Made by a program: the position numbers and the translations under genes | NCBI GenBank assembly: GCA_045120955.1 | Contig: JBGVFH010000066.1 | Span: forward strand, 1 to 12,363 | Direction: 5' to 3' | Length of the DNA stretch: 12,363 nucleotides | Source: JAZMZS01 sp045120955 | Lineage (GTDB): Bacteria > Bacillota > Clostridia > Oscillospirales > CAG-272 | Notes under the pieces: model-generated | Seen by the model: only the letters and a program-made list of their open reading frames with translations | What the model was told of the DNA's origin: nothing | The model's database searches: none | Shown here: in pieces, positions 5,007 to 11,188 of the stretch | How the letters are laid out: each line of letters starts with the position of its first letter | Numbering within the stretch: position 1 is the stretch's first letter

Positions 5007-7565
5007 ATGAAAATCATTATTATCGGCGGTGTGGCAGCCGGAACAAAAACAGCCGCTAAACTAAAGCGTGAAAGACCTATGGATGATGTAGTCATCTATA
5101 CAAAGTCAAAGGATATTTCCTATGCCGGATGCGGCCTTCCATATTATGTAGGCGGCTCTATCGAAGCAAAAGAAGATCTGATCGTTAACACACCTGCGGA
5201 ATTTATGGGGCTTACGGGAGTAGCGGTACATACAAACAGCGAGGTTACTGCGGTTGACCCCGACAGAAAAACAGTCACAGTAAACGGCGAAGAGATAAGC
5301 TATGACAAGCTCGTTATCGCCGTAGGCGCAGAGCCTGCAGTACCTGATGTCAAAGGTATTCACAGAAACGGTGTATTTACCGTTCGCACACCCGAGGATG
5401 CGATAGGCATAAGAGAATACTGTAAAGAGAAAAACACTAAAAAAGCAGTTGTCGTAGGCGGGGGCTTTATCGGGCTTGAAATTGCGGAAAATCTTACAGC
5501 AAAAGGGATTTCCGTGACTGTTGTTGACATGGCACAGCAGCTTCTTCCCGGTGTCTTTGACCCAGAGATGGCTGATTTTATCCGACGCAAATTACAGGAA
5601 AAAGGAATACGTGTAATTGTCGGAGCAAAGCTTGAAGAGGTCACGGGAGAAACTTGCGTGAGCGGAGTACGCACAAGCGTGTCAAGCATACCTGCTGAGC
5701 TTGTCGTTGTGGCGGCGGGAATCAGAGCTGCTACAGAATTCCTTGACTCTATCGGTCTTGAAATGCACAAAGGCTGCATTGTGACCGACGAATATCAGCG
5801 CACAAATCTTGACGATATTTACGCAGTAGGCGACTGCGCCGTTGTAAAAAACCGTATTACAGGCAAGATACAATGGTCAGCTATGGGCTCGACCGCAAAC
5901 ATTACAGGCAGAGCGTTGGCACTTAATCTCAACTCGGAAAAGACCGAATATAACGGCTGTCTCGGAACTGCTGTTGTAAAGCTCACCGACACCTTGAATG
6001 CCGCAAAGACCGGACTTACCGAGCAAGCGGCAAGAGACGAGGGCTTTGACGTCGTGTCGGTGCTTTGCGTAAGTGACGACAAGGCACACTACTATCCCGA
6101 TTCGGATATGTTTATCACAAAGCTGATCGCAGACAAGGCTACACACAGACTGCTCGGAATGCAGGTGATCGGCGGCGGTGCGGTTGACAAGATGGCAGAC
6201 ATTGCTGTTGTCGGAATTTCTATGGGCGCAAAGGTCGAGGACTTTGTCACGATGGACTTTGCTTATGCACCTCCCTTCTCGACCGCAATTCATCCCTTTT
6301 CTGTCGCTTGCGGTGTCCTTATCAATAAAATGAGCGGCAGAATAGAGAGCTTTAGTCCATATGAATATGCAAATGGTGCGGCAAAGGGATACAAGGTAAT
6401 AGATGCGCATCCCGAACCGACGCTGGGCGGCTTTGATTGGTTTGACCTATCAAATGCGGCAAGCGAAGCCGAAAAATACGAAAAAGGCGACAAGCTTTTG
6501 CTTGTTTGCGCAAGAGGCAAGAGAGGATATTTAATTCAAAACAAGTTGAAGGCTCTGGGCTTTACAAGCACACGTGTGCTCGAAGGAGGTGTAACGTTTA
6601 ACGTAATAAAACACTCGACACCTGCAGACGGAAAGCTCCCGCCCGAGGAGATCAAGCGTGTAAAGGGGCTCGGATGTCTGCGGGACAAACGCTTTGACGA
6701 TGTTTTCAACGTGCGAGTTATAACCCGCAACGGAAAGATCACGGTAAACGAGCACCGTGCGGTAGCAGAAGCCGCAGAGCGCTTTGGAAGCGGCGAGGTA
6801 GCCATGACTTCACGCCTTACCATGGAAATACAGGGCGTGCGCTATGACAACATTGATCCGCTCATTGCTTTCCTTGCAGAGCATGGGCTTGAGACGGGCG
6901 GCACAGGTGCTCTTGTACGTCCCGTAGTATCATGCAAAGGCACTACCTGCCAGTACGGACTTATTGACACGTTCGGGCTGAGCGAGAAGATACACGAGCG
7001 TTTCTACAAGGGATACCACAGCGTTACCCTTCCCCACAAATTCAAGATCGCTGTCGGAGGCTGTCCCAACAACTGCGTAAAGCCCGACCTCAACGACCTC
7101 GGAATTATCGGTCAGCGTGTTCCCTTGTTTGACTATTCAAAATGCAAGGGCTGCAACAAATGTCAGGTAGAGGGTGCTTGCCCTATCAAGACAGCAACCG
7201 TGGAAAACGGCATACTGAAGGTTGATGCGGATGCGTGCAACGGATGCGGCAGATGCAAGAACAAATGTCCGTTCGGCGTGACTGAGGAATATACAAACGG
7301 TTACAGAATTTACATAGGCGGCAGATGGGGCAAAAAGACAGCAAATGGCAAGCCTCTTTCAAAGCTGTTTTTGAGCGAAGAAGAGGTACTCGAAGCTGTC
7401 GAGCGTGCTATTCTTCTCTTCCGTGACGAGGGCATTACAGGCGAGCGCTTCGCCGATACGATAAACCGTCTCGGTTTTGACTATGTCGAAGACAAGCTGC
7501 TCAATTCAAAAGCCGATAGCACTGCGATCCTCGAAAAGAAGGTAAAGGGCGGCGCAAGCTGCTGA
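5007..7565 (+). CDS. Fused CoA-disulfide reductase-like flavoprotein / rhodanese / siroheme sulfite reductase with ferredoxin clusters
   Basis: An 852-residue cytoplasmic fusion. Residues 1-445 are a CoA-disulfide/NADH oxidase-type flavoprotein: FAD loop GGVAAG at 7-12, redox Cys42 in SYAGCGLPYY, NAD(P) loop GGGFIG at 151-156, second FAD motif YAVGDC at 272-277, then the dimerisation domain. Residues about 452-535 are a rhodanese domain with the CARGKR loop and sulfur-carrying Cys501. Residues about 555-852 resemble AsrC/Dsr-type sulfite reductase: half-domain motif TSRLTMEIQGV near 601-611, Lys678 and Lys680 before the siroheme site, and siroheme-[4Fe-4S] cysteines 643, 648, 686 and 690. Two ferredoxin motifs follow (Cys713, 716, 719, 725 and Cys744, 747, 750, 754), then the GERFADTINRLGF tail. 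Every key residue expected of the three parts appears present, so all could be active. The likely role is NAD(P)H-driven reduction of sulfite, thiosulfate or persulfide to sulfide; the exact substrate is inferred. GGAG at 4994-4997 supports the start. Confidence 0.92.
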   Translation: MKIIIIGGVAAGTKTAAKLKRERPMDDVVIYTKSKDISYAGCGLPYYVGGSIEAKEDLIVNTPAEFMGLTGVAVHTNSEVTAVDPDRKTVTVNGEEISYDKLVIAVGAEPAVPDVKGIHRNGVFTVRTPEDAIGIREYCKEKNTKKAVVVGGGFIGLEIAENLTAKGISVTVVDMAQQLLPGVFDPEMADFIRRKLQEKGIRVIVGAKLEEVTGETCVSGVRTSVSSIPAELVVVAAGIRAATEFLDSIGLEMHKGCIVTDEYQRTNLDDIYAVGDCAVVKNRITGKIQWSAMGSTANITGRALALNLNSEKTEYNGCLGTAVVKLTDTLNAAKTGLTEQAARDEGFDVVSVLCVSDDKAHYYPDSDMFITKLIADKATHRLLGMQVIGGGAVDKMADIAVVGISMGAKVEDFVTMDFAYAPPFSTAIHPFSVACGVLINKMSGRIESFSPYEYANGAAKGYKVIDAHPEPTLGGFDWFDLSNAASEAEKYEKGDKLLLVCARGKRGYLIQNKLKALGFTSTRVLEGGVTFNVIKHSTPADGKLPPEEIKRVKGLGCLRDKRFDDVFNVRVITRNGKITVNEHRAVAEAAERFGSGEVAMTSRLTMEIQGVRYDNIDPLIAFLAEHGLETGGTGALVRPVVSCKGTTCQYGLIDTFGLSEKIHERFYKGYHSVTLPHKFKIAVGGCPNNCVKPDLNDLGIIGQRVPLFDYSKCKGCNKCQVEGACPIKTATVENGILKVDADACNGCGRCKNKCPFGVTEEYTNGYRIYIGGRWGKKTANGKPLSKLFLSEEEVLEAVERAILLFRDEGITGERFADTINRLGFDYVEDKLLNSKADSTAILEKKVKGGASC

Positions 7566-7571
7566 TAATAC

Positions 7572-7605
7572 AAATGAAGCCCGATACCGAAATCGGGCTT
7601 CATTT
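7572..7605. terminator. Strong intra-operon hairpin (attenuator or partial terminator)
   Basis: A perfect 14-bp inverted repeat, AAATGAAGCCCGAT at 7572-7585 and its complement at 7592-7605, with a six-base loop. It lies between the reductase stop and the lipoprotein ATG. On the plus strand only TTT, then CTGAAAG, follows, so termination is probably incomplete. A 3'-end stabiliser or a device giving less transporter than reductase is also possible. It ends 15 bases before the next ATG, so it may also limit ribosome access there. Confidence 0.7.
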
Positions 7606-7620
7606 CTGAAAGTAAAAGCA

Positions 7621-8550
7621 ATGAAAAAAACAATATCTGTATTTTTAATCTTATGTACAGCTCTGTTCTGCCTTTCGGGTTGCAAAAAAAACACCGAAAA
7701 AAAAGCGGAAGGCTACACATTCACAGATGATCTGGGGCGCACCGTTACTGTCTCTTCGCATCAAAGAGTGGCGGCACTGCTTGGCAGTTATGCGGACATA
7801 TGGATGCTTTCAGGAGGCGACATATGTGCGGCGGCAGACGATGCTTGGGAGGACTTTTCTCTCCCCCTCTCCCCCGATACCGTTAATTTAGGCTCAACGC
7901 ACTCTATTTCAAAGGACGTGCTTTTGGCATCAGCTCCCGACCTTGTCCTCGCAAGCTCAAAGCTCTCGGGGCATTTGGAGCTTCAAGAAACGTTGGATGC
8001 CTGCAATATCACGGCAGCATATTTTGACGTGTCGGACTTTGACAGTTATCTGCGAGTGCTAAAGATATGCACAGACATTACCGAAAAGCCCGAGCGGTAT
8101 GAAATATACGGGGATGAGCTGAAAACGAAAATAGACGGAATACTTGCACGCAATGCGCAAAAGCCTGCGCAAACCGTCCTTGTTCTGCGTGCATCTGCCT
8201 CAAGCATTCGTGCAAAGAACAGCAGCGGCACCATGCTCGGCGGAATGCTCAAGGATTTCGGATGTATCAATATTGCCGACAGCGAAAATTCCTTGCTTGA
8301 AAATTTGAGTCTTGAAAGCATTATCCTGCAAGATCCCGACAAAATCTTTTTCGTGCAGACGGGAGATGACATGGATGCTGTAATAAGCAATGTTCAAAAA
8401 ATGATGCTAGAAAATCCGCTGTGGTATCAGCTTGATGCTGTAAAAAACGGACACATTTATTACATGGATAAGCAGCTTTTTAACTTAAAGCCGAATGCAC
8501 ATTTTGCGCAGGCTTATGAAAACTTGGAGAAGATCTTATATGAAAGCTAA
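7621..8550 (+). CDS. ABC transporter substrate-binding lipoprotein (BtuF/FepB/Fhu type)
   Basis: A 309-residue lipoprotein that should sit on the outer face of the membrane and deliver ligand to the FecCD-type permease encoded next. Residues 1-21 are a lipoprotein signal peptide with lipobox LSGC, so Cys21 is lipidated. A charged linker (KKNTEKK) follows, then the YTFTDDLGRTVTV opening typical of the class III (TroA/BtuF-like) binding-protein family. Further family features are a DLVLASS segment (the DLVI strand), a long backbone helix near 140-170, and a C-terminal NPLWYQLDAVKNGHIYYMD segment. The ribosome binding site is weak (GAAAG about 12 bases upstream), with a hairpin just ahead of it. 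The last 11 bases overlap the permease gene. Ligands of the family are siderophores, haem, cobalamin or other iron/tetrapyrrole compounds; which one is undetermined here. Confidence 0.88.
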   Translation: MKKTISVFLILCTALFCLSGCKKNTEKKAEGYTFTDDLGRTVTVSSHQRVAALLGSYADIWMLSGGDICAAADDAWEDFSLPLSPDTVNLGSTHSISKDVLLASAPDLVLASSKLSGHLELQETLDACNITAAYFDVSDFDSYLRVLKICTDITEKPERYEIYGDELKTKIDGILARNAQKPAQTVLVLRASASSIRAKNSSGTMLGGMLKDFGCINIADSENSLLENLSLESIILQDPDKIFFVQTGDDMDAVISNVQKMMLENPLWYQLDAVKNGHIYYMDKQLFNLKPNAHFAQAYENLEKILYES

Positions 8551-9538
8551 AACAAGGTATCGCTGTATTCTCGCAGGTGGAATTGCTGTGTGCTTTGCAG
8601 TTACAGCCATGAGCCTTATGCTCGGTAATATTCGTTTTTCCTTTGCGGATATTATAAACATTCTCACAGGAAGCGAAGGCTCTGCGGCACGATACATTCT
8701 CATTTACTCACGCATCCCCCGCACGCTCGCCTGCCTTTTGGCTGGGGCGGCTTTGTCGGTTTCGGGTGCTGTACTGCAAAACGTGCTATCCAACAAATTA
8801 GCCTCGCCAGGCATTATAGGTGTTAACGCAGGGGCGGGGTTGGGTGTTACCGTTTGCTGTGCGTGCGGTATTTTCTCAGGTGCGGCGGTATCGGCTGCGG
8901 CTTTCTCGGCGAGTCTTATCACCGTGCTTGCGATATCTGTTTTTGCTCGCTCCGCTTCTGCATCAAAAACGACCGTAATATTGGGCGGTGTGGCGCTCAA
9001 CAGCATACTCGGAGCCATAAGCGAGTCTGTATCTGTCCTTACCCCCGATGCGGCAATGCTGACGACCGAATTTCGAGTTGGTGGCTTTTCGTCGATCTCA
9101 TACACAAGACTTTTGCCTGCGTCGGTCATGATAATAACGGCACTCATACTGCTTTTCTCGCTATCGAACGAGCTCGATGTAATATCGTTGGGAGACGAAA
9201 CGGCACAAAGCGTTGGGCTGTCAGTGAAAAAATACCGTATACTTTTCCTTATTCTGTCTGCGCTTCTCGCAGGAGCGGCGGTCAGCTTTGCGGGACTGCT
9301 CGGCTTTATCGGGCTTATCATTCCTCATCTTGTAAGAAAGCTTGTCGGAGGGGAAAGCCGAAAGCTCCTTCCCCTTTGCTCGGTTATCGGTGCTGGCTTT
9401 GTCTGCATGTGCGATCTGGCGGCACGATTGCTCTTTGCTCCGTATGAACTGCCTGTGGGCATAATCATGTCGATCGTCGGCGGCCCCGTGTTTGTCATAC
9501 TGTTGATACATCTGAGAGGAGGTCACCGTCATGCTTAA
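8540..9538 (+). CDS. FecCD/BtuC-type ABC transporter permease
   Basis: A 332-residue membrane protein of normal FecCD length with about ten predicted helices. Visible family motifs include SRIPRTLACLLAGAALSVSGAVLQ at about 57-80, the following NKLASPGIIGVNAGAG at 85-100, and GFIGLIIPHLVRKL at 255-268. The last is the cytoplasmic coupling region that contacts the ATPase. The C-terminal ELPVGIIMSIVGGPVFVILL helix is also typical. The ATG at 8540 is chosen over an in-frame ATG at 8495 because GGAGAAG at 8526-8532 is correctly spaced and the protein then starts just before its first helix. It overlaps the lipoprotein gene at its start and the ATPase gene at its end, so all three are probably translationally coupled. 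This architecture imports iron complexes, haem or cobalamin in known members. Confidence 0.93.
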   Translation: MKAKTRYRCILAGGIAVCFAVTAMSLMLGNIRFSFADIINILTGSEGSAARYILIYSRIPRTLACLLAGAALSVSGAVLQNVLSNKLASPGIIGVNAGAGLGVTVCCACGIFSGAAVSAAAFSASLITVLAISVFARSASASKTTVILGGVALNSILGAISESVSVLTPDAAMLTTEFRVGGFSSISYTRLLPASVMIITALILLFSLSNELDVISLGDETAQSVGLSVKKYRILFLILSALLAGAAVSFAGLLGFIGLIIPHLVRKLVGGESRKLLPLCSVIGAGFVCMCDLAARLLFAPYELPVGIIMSIVGGPVFVILLIHLRGGHRHA

Positions 9539-10307
9539 AATCGAGAGTCTGCACGCAGGCTACGGCAAAGACGAGGTCTTGTGCGGTGTTACGCTTGAGT
9601 GCGAAAGCTCAAAGGTCACGACCTTAATAGGAGCAAACGGCTGCGGAAAGAGCACCCTGCTCAAAACGGTTATCGGAATGCTCCCGATAAAAGAAGGCGA
9701 TATCTCATTAAACGGCGTTTCGCTAAAGCATCTCTCACCCTCCGAGAAGGCAAAGAAAATAGCATATCTTTCCCAAAGCAAGGGCATACCAGACATTACG
9801 GCGGGCAGATTGGTGCTTCACGGGAGATTTCCCTATCTTTCCTATCCGAGAAGATACAGCAAGGCTGACTATGATGCGGCCGAGAGCGCCATGCGGCAAA
9901 TGGGAATATACGAGCTTGCGGACAGACAGATGAGCGAGCTGTCGGGAGGTATGCGTCAAAAGGTGTATATTGCGATGGCGCTTTGTCAAGAGGCGGACAT
10001 TATTATGATGGACGAGCCTACCGCATACCTTGATATCGGTCAACAGCTTAAGCTCGCCGATACGGTAAGGGCGCTCGCCGACAAAGGCAAAACCGTCATT
10101 ACAGTGCTTCACGATATTGCGCTTGCTCTCAAAATATCAGACAAGATAGCAGTCATTAGGGACGGAAAGATATGCACGGTCGGAGAGCCCGAGCAGATAC
10201 TTGAGTCGGATATAACAAGCACACTTTACGGTGTGAGAGTAAGGCGAATCAATACAGAGAGCGGCACCGAATATTACTATCAGCAAAGCGGAAAGGAACA
10301 GCTATGA
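9531..10307 (+). CDS. FecE/BtuD-type ABC transporter ATP-binding protein
   Basis: A 258-residue cytoplasmic ATPase that should power the adjacent permease. The motifs are complete: Walker A GANGCGKST at 34-42, Q-loop at about Gln82 (YLSQSKG), signature LSGGMRQ at 137-143, Walker B IIMMDEP at 157-163 with Glu162, D-loop AYLD, and switch His194 in TVLHDI. The tail includes the GEPEQIL segment usual in the iron/B12 branch. GGAGG at about 9519-9523 precedes the ATG. The gene overlaps the permease by eight bases and the siroheme synthase gene by four (ATGA), giving an unbroken coupled run. Membership of the FepC/FecE/BtuD branch is clear; substrate specificity is not set by this subunit. Confidence 0.95.
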   Translation: MLKIESLHAGYGKDEVLCGVTLECESSKVTTLIGANGCGKSTLLKTVIGMLPIKEGDISLNGVSLKHLSPSEKAKKIAYLSQSKGIPDITAGRLVLHGRFPYLSYPRRYSKADYDAAESAMRQMGIYELADRQMSELSGGMRQKVYIAMALCQEADIIMMDEPTAYLDIGQQLKLADTVRALADKGKTVITVLHDIALALKISDKIAVIRDGKICTVGEPEQILESDITSTLYGVRVRRINTESGTEYYYQQSGKEQL

Positions 10308-10909
10308 ACTATTTTCCCATGTTTTTTAATCTAAAGGACAAGGTGGTACTTATTTGCGGAGGAGGAAAACACGCCATCGAAAAAATCGAGAGACTAATGC
10401 CCTTCTCCCCCATTATCCGTGTCATATCCGAGAGCATATCCCCCGAGATAAAAGAAATAGAGGGTCTAAGCATACACGAGCGTCCTTTTTCGCAAAAGGA
10501 TCTTGAGTGCGCTCCCGCTTTCGTCGTTGCGGCAGAGGAATATTGCGAGTGTAAGAGAATTTCGGATATATGCAAAAAATACAACATTCCCGTAAATACG
10601 GTGGATATACCTGCTCTGTGTGATTTTATTTTTCCGTCAATTATCGCCACAGAACAGCTATGCATAGCAATCAGCACGGGCGGTGCCTCGCCTACCGCCG
10701 CCATAAAGCTAAAACAGCAAATAACCGAGCTCATCCCGTCAAGCATCGATGAGATACTTTCATGGATGCTGCCTGCAAGGGAGCTTGTGAAAAAGGCTCT
10801 GCCAAAAGACAAACAAAAAAAGGCTCTGCAGCTTATCGTGCAAAAAGCCTTTTCGGAAGACAGGGTGCTTGAGGATGAGGAGCTGACAAATATTATCCGA
10901 AGCGTCTGA
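10304..10909 (+). CDS. Siroheme synthase, Met8/CysG-N type (precorrin-2 dehydrogenase, possible sirohydrochlorin ferrochelatase)
   Basis: A 201-residue protein of the expected length for the stand-alone dehydrogenase/chelatase. It oxidises precorrin-2 to sirohydrochlorin with NAD+ and, in bifunctional members, inserts Fe2+ to make siroheme. MNYFPMFFNLKDKVVLICGGGKHAIEKIERL is the family opening with the NAD-binding GGG-x-A-x-K loop. VNTVDIPALCDFIFPSI at about 97-113 contains Asp101, corresponding to the catalytic Asp of CysG/Met8. ISTGGASPTAAIKLKQQI at 123-140 is the diagnostic S-T-G-G-x-SP segment. The C-terminal third is the small helical domain. The uroporphyrinogen methyltransferase domain of full CysG is absent, so precorrin-2 must come from another enzyme. 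It is coupled by ATGA overlap to the ATPase and shares an operon with a siroheme reductase, which explains its presence. Confidence 0.93.
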   Translation: MNYFPMFFNLKDKVVLICGGGKHAIEKIERLMPFSPIIRVISESISPEIKEIEGLSIHERPFSQKDLECAPAFVVAAEEYCECKRISDICKKYNIPVNTVDIPALCDFIFPSIIATEQLCIAISTGGASPTAAIKLKQQITELIPSSIDEILSWMLPARELVKKALPKDKQKKALQLIVQKAFSEDRVLEDEELTNIIRSV

Positions 10910-11188
10910 GCGTGTGCGGCATATGCTATTTATATTATAGCAGCGCCTCATATGATATTACGTTAACCAATATTTTTTAAATTTCTTTATACACATTCGT
11001 TTTTTTGTGAAGTATTCAGAAAATCGTGCGGTTTTTTTTGAAATTTAAAGCACTTTTTCACAAAATAATGGAGGATAGTAACCTTTCAATGCAGAATAGT
11101 TTCTTGTTTGACTCTAATATATGATATATAATGAATACAGGCCGATAACAGTACGGCTCAAATAACAAATTTTATAAGGAGAAGAGAA
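10910..11188. other. AT-rich intergenic region between the siroheme gene and the surface protein gene
   Basis: This 279-base gap holds no credible gene. A weak dyad, TGCTAT facing ATAGCA near 10924-10942, could form a poor hairpin, but it lacks a good T tract and I do not call a terminator. Runs of A and T follow (10970-11060), then the promoter and ribosome binding site of the next gene. Confidence 0.6.
11104..11132 (+). promoter_or_regulatory. Promoter of the secreted surface protein gene
   Basis: TTGTTT at 11104-11109 and a perfect TATAAT at 11127-11132 have 17-base spacing. A leader of about 50 bases follows, with AAGGAGAAG at 11176-11184 just before the ATG at 11189. A better -35 word, TTGACT at 11108-11113, is only 13 bases from the -10 and so is less likely to be used. 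Confidence 0.6.

Noticed and set aside
5360..6520. Several long minus-strand open frames opposite the reductase gene
   Set aside because: They are antisense to clearly conserved enzyme domains, lack ribosome binding sites and show no domain signatures.
8495..8539. Longer permease start at ATG 8495
   Set aside because: It has no ribosome binding site and adds an Arg-rich piece from the lipoprotein coding region. ATG 8540 has GGAGAAG at the right distance.
8704..9321. Minus-strand open frame of 205 codons opposite the permease
   Set aside because: It is a shadow of a well-supported FecCD permease; the Ser/Pro/Ala-rich translation has no family motif.
10924..10942. Possible terminator after the siroheme synthase gene
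   Set aside because: The stem is only about six AT-rich pairs and no T tract follows.
11108..11132. TTGACT paired with TATAAT as the surface protein promoter
   Set aside because: The spacing is only 13 bases, too short for a sigma-A promoter. TTGTTT with 17-base spacing is preferred.
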